64,000 bases of DNA from Gammaproteobacteria bacterium (lineage in GTDB: Bacteria; Pseudomonadota; Gammaproteobacteria; Thiotrichales; Thiotrichaceae). Below the pieces are notes generated by a model. The model had not been told where the DNA came from. It worked only from the letters and a program-made list of their open reading frames with translations, and searched no databases. Both the position numbers and the translations under genes were made by a program. Of this stretch, positions 51,525 to 59,532 are shown piece after piece. Position 1 is the stretch's first letter. Every line of letters starts with the position of its first letter. Where the stretch lies: assembly GCA_018822845.1 (NCBI GenBank), contig JAHJJD010000022.1, forward strand, positions 41,132-105,131. Reading direction: 5' to 3'.

Positions 51525-52151
51525 ATGATGGAAACAACGGCGCTGGTAACGGGTCACAATGGCCAGTTGGAACATGAGACGCAAAGGGAGAGTGCTCTGA
51601 CATCGACAGCGAAGATGAACAACTTCCTGCGGGGGGTGGAACATCGAGCGTTCGTGATTGCGCGGCTGGCGACTCAGGATAATGAAGAGTCGCTGGATAT
51701 TGTGCAGGATGCAATGTTCAAGCTGGTTCAAAAATACTCAGCCCACCCGGAAACGGAGTGGGGTGCGCTGTTTCATGCCATTTTGCATAGCCGCATCAAT
51801 GACTGGCATCGTCGGCAGAAAGTGCGTAACCGCTGGAGGGTTTTCTTTTTTCTGTCCGATAACGAGGATGACGAGGCTTACAAGCCGGAAGAGCATGTCG
51901 CCCAGACGCAGTTTCCAGAGCCTGAGGAGCAGGCATTGCAGGCAGAAATGAGTGAAATCATGCTGGCAGCTATTGGTGTGTTGCCGTTGCGTCAACAACA
52001 GGCGTTGTTACTACGCGCATGGGAGGGTTATGACATTGCCGAAACTGCCAAAATAATGAAATGTTCAGAGGGGAGCGTGAAAACGCATTATTCGCGAGCT
52101 ATCCACAGTTTACGGGGTAAACTGGGAGGTTATAATGGGAATGATAACTGA
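51525..52151 (+). CDS. ECF-type RNA polymerase sigma factor
   Basis: A 208-residue sigma-70 family factor of group 4. Region 2 is visible as ALDIVQDAM-like SLDIVQDAMFKLVQKY, with ILHSRINDWHR; region 4 as LPLRQQQALLLRAWEGYDIAETAKIMKCSEGSVKTHYSRAIHSLR. No good ribosome site precedes the first ATG; the ATG at 51615 (MNNFLRGVEHRAF, 178 residues) fits the family length better. It heads a four-gene operon; the next gene encodes a small membrane protein likely to act as anti-sigma or stress partner. Confidence 0.9.
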   Translation: MMETTALVTGHNGQLEHETQRESALTSTAKMNNFLRGVEHRAFVIARLATQDNEESLDIVQDAMFKLVQKYSAHPETEWGALFHAILHSRINDWHRRQKVRNRWRVFFFLSDNEDDEAYKPEEHVAQTQFPEPEEQALQAEMSEIMLAAIGVLPLRQQQALLLRAWEGYDIAETAKIMKCSEGSVKTHYSRAIHSLRGKLGGYNGNDN

Positions 52152-52542
52152 AAATATGCTGCTTGAGTCAGTCAAACGGGGTCTTGATTATTCTGCCGGT
52201 AACCTGGATAGCCAGACGCAGGCGCATCTGACCAGGATCAGGTTGCAGGCACTCGAACGAAATAACCGTTCGTCGATGTTTTTCCATATTCCGTCGTTCT
52301 CGCACGGATTTGCTGCCGCTGCTGTTGTCACACTATTGGTGACACTATGGGTCTTGCCGAATGCAAAGGACTCATCCCCAACGCAGGCGGCACCAGCGGT
52401 TTCCATGCTGATGGATTCAGGTCAAAAGGCAGCGCCGATGACACTGGATCAGGATGCAATGGATGTTTTGATGTCCAGCGAGGATATGGATTTTCTCGAA
52501 AATATGGATATTTATGAATGGTTGGTAGCCGAATATGGCTGA
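52135..52542 (+). CDS. DUF3619-type small membrane protein, putative anti-sigma partner
   Basis: A 135-residue protein with one transmembrane helix (about 62-80: GFAAAAVVTLLVTLWVLP). The cytoplasmic N-terminal region (LDYSAGNLDSQTQAHLTRIRLQALE) is the DUF3619 pattern often found right after ECF sigma genes. Start overlaps the sigma gene by 17 nt behind GGAGG, giving tight coupling. An anti-sigma role is inferred from position and topology. The C-terminal end is acidic (DQDAMDVLMSSEDMDFLEN) and periplasmic. Confidence 0.75.
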   Translation: MGMITENMLLESVKRGLDYSAGNLDSQTQAHLTRIRLQALERNNRSSMFFHIPSFSHGFAAAAVVTLLVTLWVLPNAKDSSPTQAAPAVSMLMDSGQKAAPMTLDQDAMDVLMSSEDMDFLENMDIYEWLVAEYG

Positions 52543-52562
52543 ATAAGTGTTAGGTGATACAA

Positions 52563-52790
52563 ATGAGCAGGAAAGGATTCCGCATTGGCTGCTGCACTGT
52601 ACTGGCGTTGTTGGTATGGCTGACACCAGCAGTCGCAGATGAAACAGCCGATGAAATTACGCTGATGATGGCATGGTGGGATGAGTACGGAAGCTATTGG
52701 GACGAGGCCGAAGACCTGATTGAATTTACCAGTGATGAACCAGGTTTCATGCTGGCAGATGCAGACAACACCATGGAGGCTTCGGAATGA
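52563..52790 (+). CDS. small exported acidic protein of the ECF operon
   Basis: A 75-residue protein with a signal peptide (MSRKGFRIGCCTVLALLVWL, cleavage after AVA-D) and a short acidic mature part rich in Asp, Glu and Trp (AWWDEYGSYWDEAEDL). The ATG behind AGGTGA is chosen over an upstream GTG. Its stop overlaps the next gene by 4 nt. Family not recognised. May bind metals or the basic DUF3106 protein encoded next, given opposite charges; that is a guess. Confidence 0.65.
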   Translation: MSRKGFRIGCCTVLALLVWLTPAVADETADEITLMMAWWDEYGSYWDEAEDLIEFTSDEPGFMLADADNTMEASE

Positions 52791-53254
52791 AATCCACCAA
52801 ACACGGACGTTTTGCGTACCTTTTTTTTGGTATGGCAGTATTATTATCCAGTGGTCAGATTTTGGCTGACCCTGTCAAATGGTCCAGTCTCAAAAGCAAC
52901 GAGCAGGCGGTTTTGAAGCCGTTCGCTGCGCAATGGGACAAATTCCCCGAAAGTAAACAGAAAGTCTTGCGCCGCTGGGCTGCCAAGTCCCCGGCAGAGC
53001 GGGCGCTTATCAGGCAACGCTATGGTGACTGGAGCAAATTATCTGCCGAACGCAAGCAGACTGTTGCCAAACAACTCAACCGTTACAAGCAGATGCCCGA
53101 CAGCCAGCGTAAGCGTCTGCAAGCCTGGCATAAATGGGTCAAGAAGTTGCCGGTAGCCGAACAGCAAAAACTTAAGAAGGAATGGCCAGGCATGAATGAT
53201 GCCCAGCGCAAAGCTTACATGAAGGCGTTGCAGCAGAAATACGGGAATCGTTAA
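52787..53254 (+). CDS. DUF3106 exported basic protein
   Basis: A 155-residue protein with signal peptide (about 1-27, ILA-DP) and a repetitive basic helical body: WSSLKSNEQAVLKPFAAQWD, RRWAAKSPAERALIRQRYGDW, RLQAWHKWVKKLPVAEQQKL. This is the DUF3106 family, found downstream of ECF sigma/DUF3619 pairs in proteobacteria. Function unknown; resembles periplasmic helical chaperone-like proteins of the CpxP/Spy sort in composition only. Confidence 0.85.
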   Translation: MKSTKHGRFAYLFFGMAVLLSSGQILADPVKWSSLKSNEQAVLKPFAAQWDKFPESKQKVLRRWAAKSPAERALIRQRYGDWSKLSAERKQTVAKQLNRYKQMPDSQRKRLQAWHKWVKKLPVAEQQKLKKEWPGMNDAQRKAYMKALQQKYGNR

Positions 53255-53359
53255 CAGCAGTTAACCCTGTTTTTGCTTGCGCTCTTGTAAGGGTTTCTAC
53301 GAGGTTAAATTGGTCGAAAATCGGTGTGAGCGGTATTTTCGCTGTTATTCCGTCAGGCA

Positions 53360-53382
53360 GGGGCGGGGTGTGGGTGGGGTGG
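53360..53382 (+). other. G-quadruplex-type motif
   Basis: GGGG-C-GGGG-TGT-GGG-T-GGGG-TGG: four runs of at least three G with loops of 1-3 nt, fitting the strict quadruplex pattern, about 390 nt before rpoS. Confidence 0.6.
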
Positions 53383-53540
53383 AATTAATGAAAATCATAA
53401 GAAAATTTTTCCAAAGAAGCCTAAAAAATTATCTTATTAATGAAAAATAAATTGAAAATAGGCTTAAGCATGCAAAAAAACCAGACGAAAGGTTTGTTTC
53501 ATTCATGTTTCGTTCAGTTATGGTTTTCGGGCTATTTCCC

Positions 53541-53569
53541 TTGGTAGTGTTGCTATGCTTAATTATCAT
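53541..53569 (+). promoter_or_regulatory. candidate rpoS promoter
   Basis: TTGGTA (53541-53546) and TATCAT (53564-53569) separated by 17 nt. It would give a ~190-nt leader before the rpoS ATG. Four of six consensus bases in each element, so only a candidate. Confidence 0.4.
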
Positions 53570-53767
53570 GCACTTAGAATATTCGTTAAGTTTGCGTTAA
53601 GGTCTTTCCGATAGCGAACTTTTGTGCTACCTTGCTCCAAAATTAATGAAGAGTGTCGACTTGGGGAAGTAAGTTTACGCCACTGCTGCCAATAGGCAGG
53701 AATGGTGGAAGGGCAGTGCTGATTGCCTGTTTTGTTCCAAGCCCTTTACAACAAAGGAGTCTTAACA

Positions 53768-54769
53768 ATGCCAAGACCACAGACTCACACAAGTAGCACG
53801 GAAAATGATTTTTCCGTATTTGTAGCCGCCGAAGAAGATGATGATGTAACTGATCTGGATGTGGATATCGACGACGATGCAGGTGAAGAAGAAGCCAGTC
53901 CCCCGGTGGTATCTTCCCGGTCTGTCCCACATGATATGGATGCTGCCCAGATGTATCTGCGGGAAATCGAATTTTCTCCGTTGCTTACCCCTGATGAAGA
54001 AGTTTTCTATGGACGTCTTGCCCGTGACGGCGACGAGTTTGGCCGCAAGAAAATGATTACCTGCAACCTGCGTCTGGTTGTGAAAATTGCCCGCCGTTAC
54101 ATGGGGCGCGGTCTGCCGTTACCTGACCTGATAGAGGAAGGTAATCTCGGCTTGATTCATGCGGTGGAAAAATTTGATCCCGAACGCGGTTTCCGTTTTT
54201 CCACATATGCAACCTGGTGGATTCGTCAGAACATTGAACGTGCCCTGATGAACCAGACCCGCACGATCCGTTTGCCCATCCATGTCAACAAGGAACTGAA
54301 TGCCTACATGCGCAAGGTGCGGGAAATGACCCAGAAGCTGGGTTATGAGCCTTCCCTGCAACAGGTGGCAGCAGCGATGGAGAAACCGATCGAGTCCCTG
54401 CGCAAGTTGCTGGATTTCAACGAGCGGATTACCTCGCTGGATATTCCTGTCGGTAAGGAAGGTGATAGCCCGCTGGTGGATTTTGTCAGCAGTGAGGAGT
54501 GTGATGAACCGGCCAGCAAACTGGAAGATGAGGATATTACCCAGTCAGTTGACAACTGGTTGAGCCAGTTGGAGTTCAAGCAAAAAGAAGTGATCGTGCG
54601 CCGTTTTGGCTTGCATGGCCATGAGCGCGCCACACTGGAGCAGGTTGGCTCAGCCCTGGGTTTGACCCGTGAACGTGTCCGCCAGATTCAGATGGATGCT
54701 CTCAAGCGGCTGCGCCGTATTCTGGAGAACAAGGGGCTTTCCGGCGAAAATCTGTTGGGAATGATGTAG
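53768..54769 (+). CDS. rpoS: RNA polymerase sigma factor RpoS
   Basis: A 333-residue group 2 sigma factor (E. coli RpoS is 330) for stationary-phase and stress genes. The start MPRPQTHTSS lies 7 nt behind AAAGGAGT. An acidic N-terminal stretch (about 16-46) is followed by DAAQMYLREIEFSPLLT (region 1.2), NLRLVVKIARRYMGRGLPLPDLIEEGNLGL and FSTYATWWIRQNIERAL (region 2), then region 4 ERATLEQVGSALGLTRERVRQIQ. RpoS rather than RpoD by length and lack of the large RpoD insertion. nlpD, the usual E. coli upstream neighbour, is absent here. Confidence 0.93.
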   Translation: MPRPQTHTSSTENDFSVFVAAEEDDDVTDLDVDIDDDAGEEEASPPVVSSRSVPHDMDAAQMYLREIEFSPLLTPDEEVFYGRLARDGDEFGRKKMITCNLRLVVKIARRYMGRGLPLPDLIEEGNLGLIHAVEKFDPERGFRFSTYATWWIRQNIERALMNQTRTIRLPIHVNKELNAYMRKVREMTQKLGYEPSLQQVAAAMEKPIESLRKLLDFNERITSLDIPVGKEGDSPLVDFVSSEECDEPASKLEDEDITQSVDNWLSQLEFKQKEVIVRRFGLHGHERATLEQVGSALGLTRERVRQIQMDALKRLRRILENKGLSGENLLGMM

Positions 54770-54789
54770 CCCCCTTTGAATGGTGCTTA

Positions 54790-55158
54790 CTAGGGGAAGA
54801 AGGCCGCAGCGACGCGCCGTGCTTCCGATAAAAGAACATTGTAGGTGCGGCAGGCGGCGTCGGTTGACATGATTTCAAAACCGACGCCGTTTTGCACCAG
54901 TGCCTTCCAGATTGCTGCTGGTGGTAAAACCTGTTTCGTCCCCGTTCCGATAATGATGACTTCTGCGCCAATCGCAAACAGGGGCGCAAGATCTTCAGGC
55001 GTCAGTTCTTCCATGCGCGTGGGTCGCCAGTCCCTGATCAGGGTCTGTGGCCCCAGTAAAAAGCTTTTGCTCAGCGTTTCCTGGTTTACCTTTACCCAGT
55101 TTTCGCCGTAGCCTGTGATGCGGTAGTATGCGTCCCCCATGTCTTCGCTGAATTTCAT
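54790..55158 (-). CDS. Mth938-like (DUF498) domain protein
   Basis: A 122-residue protein of the Mth938/NDUFAF3 family: VNQETLSKSFLLGPQTLIRDW, APLFAIGAEVIIIGTGTKQ and GVGFEIMSTDAACRTYNVLLSEARRVAAAF. Human NDUFAF3 helps complex I assembly; bacterial members have no proven function. Convergent with rpoS and divergent from alaC. Confidence 0.9.
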   Translation of the reverse strand: MKFSEDMGDAYYRITGYGENWVKVNQETLSKSFLLGPQTLIRDWRPTRMEELTPEDLAPLFAIGAEVIIIGTGTKQVLPPAAIWKALVQNGVGFEIMSTDAACRTYNVLLSEARRVAAAFFP

Positions 55159-55267
55159 TTCATCTCCCTTGACCTTATCTGTAATTGACAGTCTGCATGG
55201 TGAATTGTAATGTGGCTGGCTTACTTGGGTCCCAGTGATGGGTTGTTTTCTTCGATGGACTTGAACC

Positions 55268-56461
55268 GTGCAGGACGATTTTCAAAGAATAAACCGGCTT
55301 CCAACTTACGTTTTCAAAATCACGGACGCCCTCAAGCGGGAAGCGCGCGCCAAGGGTGAGGATATTATCGATTTCGGGATGGGCAATCCCGACCAGCCTA
55401 CACCCAAGCATATCGTAGACAAGCTGGTGGAAACAGCCCAGCGTAATGATACCCACCGTTATTCCATGTCGCGTGGCATTCCGCGCCTGCGCAAGGCTAT
55501 CAGCAGTTGGTACAAACGCAAGTTTGATGTGGACATTGACCCTGAAACCGAAGCAATCACCACGATTGGTTCCAAAGAGGGCTTGGCGCATCTGGCTTTG
55601 GCCACCCTCAGTCGTGGCGATACGGTACTGGTGCCAAATCCGGCGTACCCGATCCACCCGTATGGCAGCATTATTGCTGATGCAGATATTCGTCATGTGC
55701 CGCTGGTTCCGGGCAAGGATTTCTTCGAAGAGCTGGAAAGTGCCATCAAGAATTCCTGGCCAGTGCCCAAGATGCTGATTATCAACTTCCCTGGTAACCC
55801 AACGGGGCAGTGTGTGGAGCTGGATTTCTTCGAGCGCGTCATCAAGATCGCCAAGGAGCACCAGATATGGGTGATCCACGATATTGCCTATGGTGAGATA
55901 TGCTTCGATGGTTATCAGGCTCCCTCGATACTGCAAGTGCCGGGGGCGAAAGACATCGCAGTGGAATTCTATTCCCTGTCCAAAACCTACAACATGCCGG
56001 GCTGGCGGGTCGGCTTCATGTGCGGTAATCCTACGCTGGTCAAGGCATTGGAACGGATGAAATCCTATCTGGATTACGGCATGTTTACCCCGATTCAGGT
56101 GGCGGCGATCGCAGCGCTGGATGGCCCGCAGGATTGCGTGGAAGAAATCCGCAGCATGTACGAAAGCCGCCGCAACGTGTTATGCGACGGTCTGAATGCA
56201 GCCGGATGGGCTGTTGAACGGCCGAAAGCCAGTATGTTCGTCTGGGCTAAAATTCCCGAACAATACACTGCCATGGGTTCGCTGGAATTCTCCAAGAAAC
56301 TGTTGAAGGATGCCCAGGTTGCGGTGTCGCCAGGTATCGGTTTCGGCGAATACGGTGATGACCATGTACGATTTAGCCTGATCGAGAACGAACACCGTAC
56401 CCGACAGGCAATCCGCAACATCAAGCAAATGTTCCGTAAAGATCAAGGTATGAAGGAGTGA
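55268..56461 (+). CDS. alaC: alanine transaminase AlaC
   Basis: A 397-residue PLP aminotransferase starting at GTG ([20 protein letters not shown]), matching AlaC/YfdZ. Seen: [22 protein letters not shown] and the PLP lysine in [16 protein letters not shown]. In E. coli AlaC is the main glutamate-pyruvate aminotransferase. It directly precedes hom and thrC, an arrangement common in gammaproteobacteria and betaproteobacteria. Spacing to hom is 2 nt. Confidence 0.94.
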   Translation: MQDDFQRINRLPTYVFKITDALKREARAKGEDIIDFGMGNPDQPTPKHIVDKLVETAQRNDTHRYSMSRGIPRLRKAISSWYKRKFDVDIDPETEAITTIGSKEGLAHLALATLSRGDTVLVPNPAYPIHPYGSIIADADIRHVPLVPGKDFFEELESAIKNSWPVPKMLIINFPGNPTGQCVELDFFERVIKIAKEHQIWVIHDIAYGEICFDGYQAPSILQVPGAKDIAVEFYSLSKTYNMPGWRVGFMCGNPTLVKALERMKSYLDYGMFTPIQVAAIAALDGPQDCVEEIRSMYESRRNVLCDGLNAAGWAVERPKASMFVWAKIPEQYTAMGSLEFSKKLLKDAQVAVSPGIGFGEYGDDHVRFSLIENEHRTRQAIRNIKQMFRKDQGMKE

Positions 56462-56463
56462 GC

Positions 56464-57774
56464 ATGGAACCTGTCAAGGTTGGCCTGCTGGGGCTGGGGA
56501 CCGTCGGTGGCGGTACTGCAACTGTTTTGAAACGAAACGCGGAAGAAATTGCCCGTCGCGCTGGTCGGGGCATCGTGATCGATTACGCCGCAAACCTTGA
56601 TCTGAGCCGTGCTGACGCGCTTGGTCTGGGTAATGTGCGTCTGACGCAGGATGCTTTCGATGTCGTCAATGACCCGAATATTCAGATCGTTGTCGAACTG
56701 ATTGGTGGCTACACTGTAGCACGTGATCTGGTGATGCAGGCAATTCAGAACGGCAAGCATGTTGTCACCGCCAACAAGGCGCTGATTGCCCTGCATGGCA
56801 ACGAGATTTTCGCCGCAGCACAGGAACAGGGTGTCATGGTGGCGTTTGAAGCTGCTGTCGCTGGTGGAATTCCTGTCATCAAGGCTGTGCGTGAGGGTCT
56901 GGCTGCCAACCGTATCGAATGGCTGGCGGGCATTATCAATGGCACCGGCAATTTTATCCTGACTGAAATGCGTGACAAGGGGCGTGCATTCGCCGATGTA
57001 CTGGAGGAAGCGCAAGCGCTGGGTTATGCCGAAGCTGACCCGACTTTCGATGTGGAAGGCATTGATGCTGCCCACAAACTGACCATCCTGTCTTCCATCG
57101 CGTTTGGTATTCCCTTGCAATTCAAGCAGACCTACACCGAAGGTATTACCAAAATCACAGCGGAAGATGTGACTTACGCTACCGAGCTGGGTTATCGCAT
57201 CAAGCATCTGGGCATCGCGCGCCGCACCGAAAAGGGCATCGAACAGCGTGTGCATCCGACCCTGATTCCACACCGCCGCCTGATTGCCAACGTGGATGGC
57301 GTTATGAATGCCGTGCTGGTGAAAGGCGATGCTGTTGGCCCGACGCTGTACTACGGTGCGGGTGCAGGTGCCGAACCAACTGCGTCTGCGGTAGTCGCCG
57401 ACCTGGTGGATATTACCCGTGCGCTGACTTCTGACCCGACTAATCGTGTGCCGCATCTGGCCTTCCAGCCGTCCAGCCTGGCCGATACCGCCATTCTGCC
57501 GATTGAGGAAGTGGAAACGGCGTTCTACCTGCGGATGTGTGCGCTAGACCGCCCTGGCGTTCTGGCGGACGTTACCCGCATCCTCGGCGATCGTCAGATC
57601 AGTATTGAGGCGTTCATCCAGAAAGAGCCGAAGACCGGTGAAAACAAGGTAGACATCATCATGCTGACCCAGCGGGTACGCGAAGGCAACATGAATGAGG
57701 CGCTTGCCGCCATTGAAGCGCTGGACAGCATTTGCAGCAGCGTTACCCGCATCCGGGTAGAGGGTTTGGGCTAA
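56464..57774 (+). CDS. hom: homoserine dehydrogenase
   Basis: A 436-residue monofunctional enzyme reducing aspartate semialdehyde to homoserine for threonine and methionine synthesis. N-terminal NAD(P) loop VGLLGLGTVGGGTATVL, catalytic core VTANKALIALHGNEIF, INGTGNFILTEM and DVEGIDAAHKLTILSSIAFG, and a C-terminal ACT domain (about 355-430: FYLRMCALDRPGVLADVTRIL) for feedback control. Start chosen at the ATG 5 nt behind AAGGAG; a GTG two codons earlier is less likely. Confidence 0.96.
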   Translation: MEPVKVGLLGLGTVGGGTATVLKRNAEEIARRAGRGIVIDYAANLDLSRADALGLGNVRLTQDAFDVVNDPNIQIVVELIGGYTVARDLVMQAIQNGKHVVTANKALIALHGNEIFAAAQEQGVMVAFEAAVAGGIPVIKAVREGLAANRIEWLAGIINGTGNFILTEMRDKGRAFADVLEEAQALGYAEADPTFDVEGIDAAHKLTILSSIAFGIPLQFKQTYTEGITKITAEDVTYATELGYRIKHLGIARRTEKGIEQRVHPTLIPHRRLIANVDGVMNAVLVKGDAVGPTLYYGAGAGAEPTASAVVADLVDITRALTSDPTNRVPHLAFQPSSLADTAILPIEEVETAFYLRMCALDRPGVLADVTRILGDRQISIEAFIQKEPKTGENKVDIIMLTQRVREGNMNEALAAIEALDSICSSVTRIRVEGLG

Positions 57775-57777
57775 ACC

Positions 57778-59247
57778 ATGAAGTATATTTCGACCCGTGG
57801 GCAATCACCCGCGCAATCATTCAGTGAAATCCTGCTGGGCGGGCTTGCCCCGGATGGCGGCCTGTATCTGCCGGAAATCTATCCACATTTCAGTGATGCA
57901 GATCTGACCCGCATGCGTGGCATGAACTATCGCGAACTGGCGTTCGAGGTGCTGTCACGCTTTGCAACCGACATTCCGGCGGATGATCTGAAGGCGATCA
58001 TTGACAAGACTTACACGGCGGAAGTCTATTGCAACGTGCGTGACGGCGAGAATGCTGCGGACATTACCCCGCTGCATACGCTGGAACCCAACCTGCACCT
58101 GCTGTGCCTGTCGAATGGCCCGACCATTGCATTCAAGGATATGGCGATGCAATTGCTCGGCAACCTGTTCGAATACGTGCTGGACAAGGCAGGGCAGGGC
58201 ATCAATATTTTGGGTGCAACCTCGGGCGATACCGGCTCTTCCGCTGAGTATGCGATGCGTGGCAAACACGGGGTGAAGGTGTTCATGCTGTCGCCGCACG
58301 GCAAGATGAGCCGCTTCCAAACCGCGCAGATGTTCAGCCTGCAAGATGAAAATATTTTCAATATCGCGGTCAAGGGCGTGTTTGATGATTGCCAGGACAT
58401 CGTGAAAGCGGTTTCCAATGACCATGCGTTCAAAAAGGCCAACCACATCGGGGCGGTCAACTCGATCAACTGGGCGCGGGTAGCGGCGCAGATTGTGTAC
58501 TACTTCAAAGGTTACTTTGCGGCGACTGACTCGAATGATCAGCAAGTAAGTTTTGCGGTGCCTTCCGGCAACTTTGGTAACGTATGCGCCGGGCATATTG
58601 CACGCATGATGGGCTTGCCGATCAAGCATCTGGTAGTGGCGACCAATGAAAATGATGTGCTGGATGAGTTTTTCCGTACGGGTGTTTATCGTCCGCGTGG
58701 TTCGGCTAATACTTACCACACCAGCAGCCCGTCGATGGATATTTCCAAGGCGTCCAACTTCGAGCGTTTCGTCTTTGATCTGGTTGGAAGGGATGCGGGC
58801 AAGGTACGTGAACTGTGGGATGCGGTGGATAATGGCGGCGCGTTCGACCTCGCTTCGACTCCCTTCGGCTCCGCTCAGGGCAAGCCGCTCAACGGCCAGT
58901 CAGCATTTGCCAAAGTGCCGGAATTCGGTTTCCAGTCAGGTGCCAGTTCCCATGCCAAACGTATGGAGATGATTCGCCAGACGTGGGAAACCTACGGCGT
59001 CATGATCGACACGCATACTGCTGATGGTTTGAAGGTGGCATTGGAAAAGCGTGAAGATGACGTGCCGATGCTGGTGCTGGAAACAGCATTGCCTGCCAAA
59101 TTCGAGGATTCCATACGTGAAGCCCTGGGTTGTGACCCGGTGCGCCCGGCTGGCATGGAAGAGCTGGAAGACTTGCCGCAGCGCTATGAGGTGATGGAAG
59201 CCGATGTCATGGCGATCAAGCAATTCATCGTGACGCATACTGCGTAA
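57778..59247 (+). CDS. thrC: threonine synthase with repeat-derived insert
   Basis: A 489-residue PLP lyase making threonine from O-phosphohomoserine. Family motifs: MKYISTRGQSPAQSFSEILLGGLAPDGGLYLPE, GPTIAFKDMAMQLLG (PLP lysine), NILGATSGDTGSSAEYAMRG and VPSGNFGNVCAGHIA. Around residue 360 the segment STPFGSAQGKP is encoded by an in-frame copy of the interspersed repeat, lying in a surface-type region between DAVDNGGAFDLA and NGQSAFAKVPEFGF. The frame is intact before and after, so the protein should be functional. Follows hom after 3 nt. Confidence 0.96.
   Translation: MKYISTRGQSPAQSFSEILLGGLAPDGGLYLPEIYPHFSDADLTRMRGMNYRELAFEVLSRFATDIPADDLKAIIDKTYTAEVYCNVRDGENAADITPLHTLEPNLHLLCLSNGPTIAFKDMAMQLLGNLFEYVLDKAGQGINILGATSGDTGSSAEYAMRGKHGVKVFMLSPHGKMSRFQTAQMFSLQDENIFNIAVKGVFDDCQDIVKAVSNDHAFKKANHIGAVNSINWARVAAQIVYYFKGYFAATDSNDQQVSFAVPSGNFGNVCAGHIARMMGLPIKHLVVATNENDVLDEFFRTGVYRPRGSANTYHTSSPSMDISKASNFERFVFDLVGRDAGKVRELWDAVDNGGAFDLASTPFGSAQGKPLNGQSAFAKVPEFGFQSGASSHAKRMEMIRQTWETYGVMIDTHTADGLKVALEKREDDVPMLVLETALPAKFEDSIREALGCDPVRPAGMEELEDLPQRYEVMEADVMAIKQFIVTHTA
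58853..58880. repeat. interspersed repeat copy 4, inside thrC
   Basis: CTTCGACTCC...CGCTCAGGG (28 bp) is the reverse orientation of the rfbB/rfbD element with 8 extra bases in its centre. It is read in frame and adds about nine residues to threonine synthase. Confidence 0.8.
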
Positions 59248-59292
59248 AGGCATTGACAGCCGCCACACCAGCGGCTATCATCCCCGCCTCTT

Positions 59293-59369
59293 GGCTACAT
59301 AGCTCAGCTGGTTAGAGCACATCACTCATAATGATGGGGTCCCAAGTTCGAATCTCGGTGTAGCCACCA
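59293..59369 (+). tRNA. tRNA-Met (CAT), elongator
   Basis: Full cloverleaf: acceptor GGCTACA/TGTAGCC, D-arm GCTC/GAGC, anticodon stem CATCA/TGATG with loop CTCATAA (anticodon CAT), T-loop TTCGAAT and encoded CCA. The A-C mismatch inside the T-stem also occurs in E. coli elongator tRNA-Met, and the acceptor pairing excludes initiator tRNA. Its 3' end is the probable target of the integrase downstream. Confidence 0.97.
59340..59369. other. candidate attachment site at tRNA-Met 3' end
   Basis: A DUF4102-type integrase gene begins 164 nt after the tRNA and in the same direction, the usual left end of an integrated element. The core is expected in the T-arm/acceptor 3' part. The second copy was not found in the window, so the island's far end lies outside. 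Confidence 0.45.
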
Positions 59370-59401
59370 TTACATAGTTCCATGCAGTGTCATGGAGTGC
59401 C

Positions 59402-59440
59402 AAAAAGCCCTTGCAGGCCGCAATCTGCAAGGGATTTTTG
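59402..59440 (+). terminator. rho-independent terminator after tRNA-Met
   Basis: AAAAAGCCCTTGCAG, loop GCCGCAAT, CTGCAAGGG, A, TTTTTG: a perfect 9-bp hairpin with T-tract, 33 nt after the tRNA. It ends tRNA transcription before the integrase. Confidence 0.9.
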
Positions 59441-59532
59441 TTTCATGGCGTCTCATGTTGTGTCACTGCATCCCATGAAATTGTTTGTATTATTGTTGGT
59501 ATCTCGGAAACCCACGACAGGAGATACCAACA

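Larger units (their letters stand above)
53255..53767. other. long rpoS upstream region
   Basis: 513 nt without a gene. A weak hairpin GTTAAC-AGCA-GTTAAC followed by CCTGTTTTT (53250-53266) may end the DUF3106 transcript. Then come a G-rich tract, a very AT-rich stretch (53390-53470), a promoter candidate and a ~190-nt potential leader of rpoS. A long structured leader is a known site of rpoS translational control in E. coli; whether it is here cannot be seen directly. Confidence 0.5.

Noticed and set aside
56443..57456. 337-codon open frame on the minus strand
   Set aside because: Antisense to hom; His/Gln/Arg-rich and without a ribosome site.
57955..58719. 254-codon open frame on the minus strand
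   Set aside because: Antisense to thrC; no domain or ribosome site.
58853..58880. thrC as disrupted by a repeat
   Set aside because: The insertion keeps the frame and all catalytic motifs are present on both sides.
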